From contig VYDF01000252.1 of assembly GCA_009843565.1 (NCBI GenBank), positions 1 through 8,672 of the forward strand: DNA of 8,672 nt, read 5' to 3'. The position numbers and the translations under genes are program-made. How positions within the stretch are numbered: position 1 is the stretch's first letter; every line of letters begins with the position of its first letter. The notes below the pieces were generated by a model, which ran no database searches, was not told the origin of the DNA, and saw nothing but the letters and a program-made list of their open reading frames with translations. Shown here in pieces: positions 6,329 through 8,672 of the stretch. The stretch is from Acidimicrobiia bacterium (GTDB lineage Bacteria; Actinomycetota; Acidimicrobiia; Acidimicrobiales; Bin134).

Positions 6329-8278
6329 TCAGACCGCTGCCGGTGGGCGGAGGCGGTCGGCCATGGCCCGGGTGAGGCGGTCGAGGATGCTGGCCAGCAG
6401 CACGATGGCGATGCCGGCTTCGAACCCTCGGCCCACCGCGTCGCTGCGCCGCAAGCCCCTGACCGCTTCCAGGCCCAATCCACCCCCGCCGACCAGCCCG
6501 GCGATAACCACCATGGCCAAGATCAGCATGATCACCTGGTTCACCGCCACCATCAGCTCGGGAGCGGCCAATGGCATCTCCACCCGGCGCAGACGCTGGC
6601 TACGGGTGGCGCCAAAGCTCTCGGCCGCCTCGTGGATCTCCGCAGGTACCCGGCGCAACCCCAGGTCGGTGTAGTGGACCGCAGCCGGTAGCGCGTAGAT
6701 GACTGAGGCGATGATGCCGGGAATGCGGCCCACGTGGAAGAGGGTGATCACCGGTACCAGCAGCACGAAGCTGGGGATGGTCTGGAAGAAGTCCAGCACC
6801 GGCTTCAAGGCCGTTCGGAGCAGATCATTGTGGGAGCTCATTATCCCCACCGGCACTCCGATGATCAGCGTGATGGCCACCCCCACGATGGTCTGGGCCA
6901 AAGTGTCCATGGACAGCGCCCACATGCCCAAGAATCCGATGGCGAACAACGCCGCTCCAATGCCGATGGCCAGACGGATGCCTCGGGCCCACAGACCGAG
7001 GACGACGCCGATCCCGATCATGGCCGGCCAGGGAATGTCGGACGCGAGCAGTTCTCTCAGCGGGGTGACGAACTCGAGGGTGACGAAGTCGCTGAACGGG
7101 CCGGTGCCGATCCCCGACCCGCCGATGTCGTACAGATTGTCCCGCGCCCAATCAGTGGCGTCGTCCACATAGGGGGCGAACTGCCAATTCAGCGACTCGG
7201 GGAACGCGTTGTGGCCGAGCAAGCCGCCGACGATGCCCACCACTGAGACCGCTAGGGCGAACCACTTGATGGCCGAGGCATCGCGACCGGGGTCGGCGGT
7301 GGCGATACCGGTGGAGAAGCGATCTAGCACGATGGCCATGATCACGATGGCGATGCCGGCCTCCGACGCCTTCCCCACTTCGATGCTCTGCATGGCCCGC
7401 AGCACCACTTGCCCCAGTCCACCCGCGCCGATGAAGGCGGCTATGACCACCATGCTCATGGCCAGCATGGTGGTTTGGTTCATTCCCGCGAAAATGGCCG
7501 GTCGGGCTTGGGGCAGCCGTACCAGCCGCAGGGTCTGGCGCTCGGTGGCCCCGAACATCTCGGATGCTTCGACGGTGACCTGGGGAACGGTTCGAAGCCC
7601 CACCTCGGTGAGCCTCACCACCGGGGCGAGGGCGAAGATCACGGTGGAGATCAGCGCCGGAACCCGTCCAACCCCGAACAGCAGCACGAACGGGATGAGA
7701 TAGACGAACCCCGGCATGGTCTGCATGGCGTCCAGGGTGGGGCGAACCACCCTGGCAACGGCGTCGTTGCGCCAGGCGGCAATGCCCAGCGGAATGCCGA
7801 TGACCATGGAGATGAGAACCGACACCCCCATCAGCGCCAGGGTGGCGAAGGACTCTTGCCAAAGGTCGATCACTCCGATCAGCGACACACTGGCCAGGCC
7901 CAGCACTCCGGCCACCCGCCCCCGGGTCCACCACAGACCAACTCCGGTGAAAAGCGGGTAGGAGTACCACGGAAACCACCTGAGGATGGATTCCAACCGG
8001 CGGATGCCCCAGTCGATGGCGTCGGTGATGGGGTTCAAGAAAACGGTGTACAGCCAGTGGGAGGTTTGGTTGTTGATCAGCCATCGTCGGGCCCGGTCGA
8101 TGGGGTCGGCCAGCCCGATGTCCCAGGACACCGGAAAGACTTCGAAATTGGTAAACAGCCGGAAGAGCAGAACCAGCACCACGATGGCGCCGACGGCCAA
8201 GATGAAGCGCGCCAGCCGGCTGTCTGACGCGGTTCGAAGCCCGTTGGCCTTGCGGCGGGCCTCGGTCACATTTGTCAT
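6329..8278 (-). CDS. proW: Duplicated ProW/OpuAB-type glycine betaine/proline ABC transporter permease
   Basis: This 649-residue inner-membrane permease is about twice the size of most ProW-like proteins. It holds two complete BPD_transp_1 units. Unit 1 (about 140-320) has QTMPGFVYLIPF, FGVGRVP and the EAA loop EASEMFGATERQ (237-248). Unit 2 (about 455-635) has QTIPSFVLLVPV, FHVGRIP and EAAESFGATRSQ (550-561). The EAA loops are 313 residues apart. The N-terminal transmembrane helix plus amphipathic soluble segment (25-105) also recurs between the units (337-420), so a whole gene was duplicated and fused. Both EAA loops keep the glycine that contacts the ATPase, so one polypeptide can supply both halves of the channel. 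The start is ATG 8278, 10 bases after the ATPase stop, with only weak SD-like GGTG. The QT-P-F / VGR-P signatures indicate betaine/proline/choline-type substrates; no binding protein is in the window. Confidence 0.88.
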   Translation of the reverse strand: MTNVTEARRKANGLRTASDSRLARFILAVGAIVVLVLLFRLFTNFEVFPVSWDIGLADPIDRARRWLINNQTSHWLYTVFLNPITDAIDWGIRRLESILRWFPWYSYPLFTGVGLWWTRGRVAGVLGLASVSLIGVIDLWQESFATLALMGVSVLISMVIGIPLGIAAWRNDAVARVVRPTLDAMQTMPGFVYLIPFVLLFGVGRVPALISTVIFALAPVVRLTEVGLRTVPQVTVEASEMFGATERQTLRLVRLPQARPAIFAGMNQTTMLAMSMVVIAAFIGAGGLGQVVLRAMQSIEVGKASEAGIAIVIMAIVLDRFSTGIATADPGRDASAIKWFALAVSVVGIVGGLLGHNAFPESLNWQFAPYVDDATDWARDNLYDIGGSGIGTGPFSDFVTLEFVTPLRELLASDIPWPAMIGIGVVLGLWARGIRLAIGIGAALFAIGFLGMWALSMDTLAQTIVGVAITLIIGVPVGIMSSHNDLLRTALKPVLDFFQTIPSFVLLVPVITLFHVGRIPGIIASVIYALPAAVHYTDLGLRRVPAEIHEAAESFGATRSQRLRRVEMPLAAPELMVAVNQVIMLILAMVVIAGLVGGGGLGLEAVRGLRRSDAVGRGFEAGIAIVLLASILDRLTRAMADRLRPPAAV

Positions 8279-8288
8279 GGCACCGTTT

Positions 8289-8672
8289 TCATGGGCGGTT
8301 CTCAGAAATCACGCCTGCGACATCGTCCCCGTGGAGCAATCCCACGGGCGGCCCATCCTCATCGCACACCACCACGGGGGAGATGGACCCGAGCAAGTGG
8401 GGGAGCGCGTCTTCCAACGGCGTTGTTGACGAGACCCGCGGCCAGCCGGGATCGATGTCGGCACCGTCGAGGGGCCGCATCAGCGAACAGGCCTGCAAGA
8501 CCTTGGCCACCGGAGCATCCTGGGTGAACGCCCGCACATATTCATCGGCCGGGTTGGTGAGAATCTCCACCGGGGTGCCGACCTGAACGAAAGCCCCGTC
8601 GTTCATGATGGCGATCCGGTCGGCCAGCTTCAACGCTTCGGCAAAATCATGGGTGATGAACACCAGGGTCCG
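8289..8672 (-). CDS. proV: ProV/OpuAA-like glycine betaine ABC transporter ATPase (C-terminal part only)
   Basis: The last 127 residues of an ABC ATPase are present; the Walker A, signature and Walker B motifs lie beyond the right edge. The visible part opens with the H-loop region LVFITHDFAEALKLADRIAI, then VQVGTPVEILTNPADEYVRAF, which is closely typical of ProV/OpuAA importers. After about residue 53 a short CBS-like tail follows (VAKVLQACSLMRPL; TTPLEDALPHLL; SPVVVCDEDGPPVGLLHGDDV). In this family tandem CBS modules sense ionic strength and gate transport. Only one weak CBS-like unit is evident, so the usual pair may be shortened or degenerate. It stops 10 bases before the permease gene, so the two are clearly co-transcribed. 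Family confidence is high; whether this copy is osmoregulated is unknown. Confidence 0.87.
   Translation of the reverse strand, partial: RTLVFITHDFAEALKLADRIAIMNDGAFVQVGTPVEILTNPADEYVRAFTQDAPVAKVLQACSLMRPLDGADIDPGWPRVSSTTPLEDALPHLLGSISPVVVCDEDGPPVGLLHGDDVAGVISENRP

Noticed and set aside
6321..6333. TCTGA-GCA-TCAGA inverted repeat between the convergent PPOX and permease genes
   Set aside because: It has only a 5-bp stem, no T-tract, and overlaps the permease stop codon, so it is not a credible terminator.
6401..7360. 18-base direct repeat inside the permease gene as a possible mobile-element or recombination scar
   Set aside because: The two copies encode the same conserved AGIAIV segment in the two homologous halves, so it is explained by the gene duplication.

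Overview
The window is GC-rich (roughly 60-65%), almost fully coding bacterial DNA. It holds eight protein genes, two of them cut by the window edges. I see no RNA gene, mobile element, CRISPR array or origin. Three things point to a high-GC actinobacterium, perhaps in or near Acidimicrobiia. The lipoprotein signal ends ...VAAAC-GNDDDD, a common actinobacterial pattern. There is a luciferase-like, F420-type oxidoreductase and a PPOX-fold protein. Operon-leading genes look leaderless, while operon-internal genes have Shine-Dalgarno sites. The assignment is inference; no phylogenetic marker is present.

Left third (1-3113, minus strand): a compact operon read right to left. It encodes a ROK-family regulator with an N-terminal winged helix, an M20-family metallohydrolase joined to it by a 4-base ATGA overlap, and a ribose-type (Peripla_BP_4-like) substrate-binding lipoprotein that runs off the left edge. 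The logic suggests ligand-controlled uptake and intracellular hydrolysis of an amide- or peptide-bonded compound, possibly an N-acylated or glycosylated one. An imperfect palindrome overlaps the predicted promoter and may be the ROK operator.

Middle (3182-6311): a divergent pair of units share a 49-bp intergenic region. Leftward is a luciferase-like monooxygenase family (F420-type) oxidoreductase. Rightward is an acyl-CoA-synthetase-like adenylating enzyme followed by a PPOX-fold flavin/F420 protein. In both directions a TANNNT -10 hexamer lies exactly 6 bases before the start codon, the signature of leaderless transcripts. Together they could be a small catabolic or detoxification cluster that activates a carboxylic acid and reduces or oxidises it; the substrate cannot be read from sequence.

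Right third (6329-8672, minus strand): the end of a glycine-betaine/proline-type ABC transporter. It has the C-terminal part of a ProV/OpuAA-like ATPase (H-loop plus a CBS-like tail), then a 649-residue permease that is a complete tandem duplication of a ProW-like unit. No substrate-binding protein for this transporter is in the window.

The best candidates for something not well described are the ROK-M20-sugar-type binding protein operon, in which the ROK protein has lost its zinc site and the M20 enzyme its usual dimer-interface histidine, and the back-to-back leaderless promoters.
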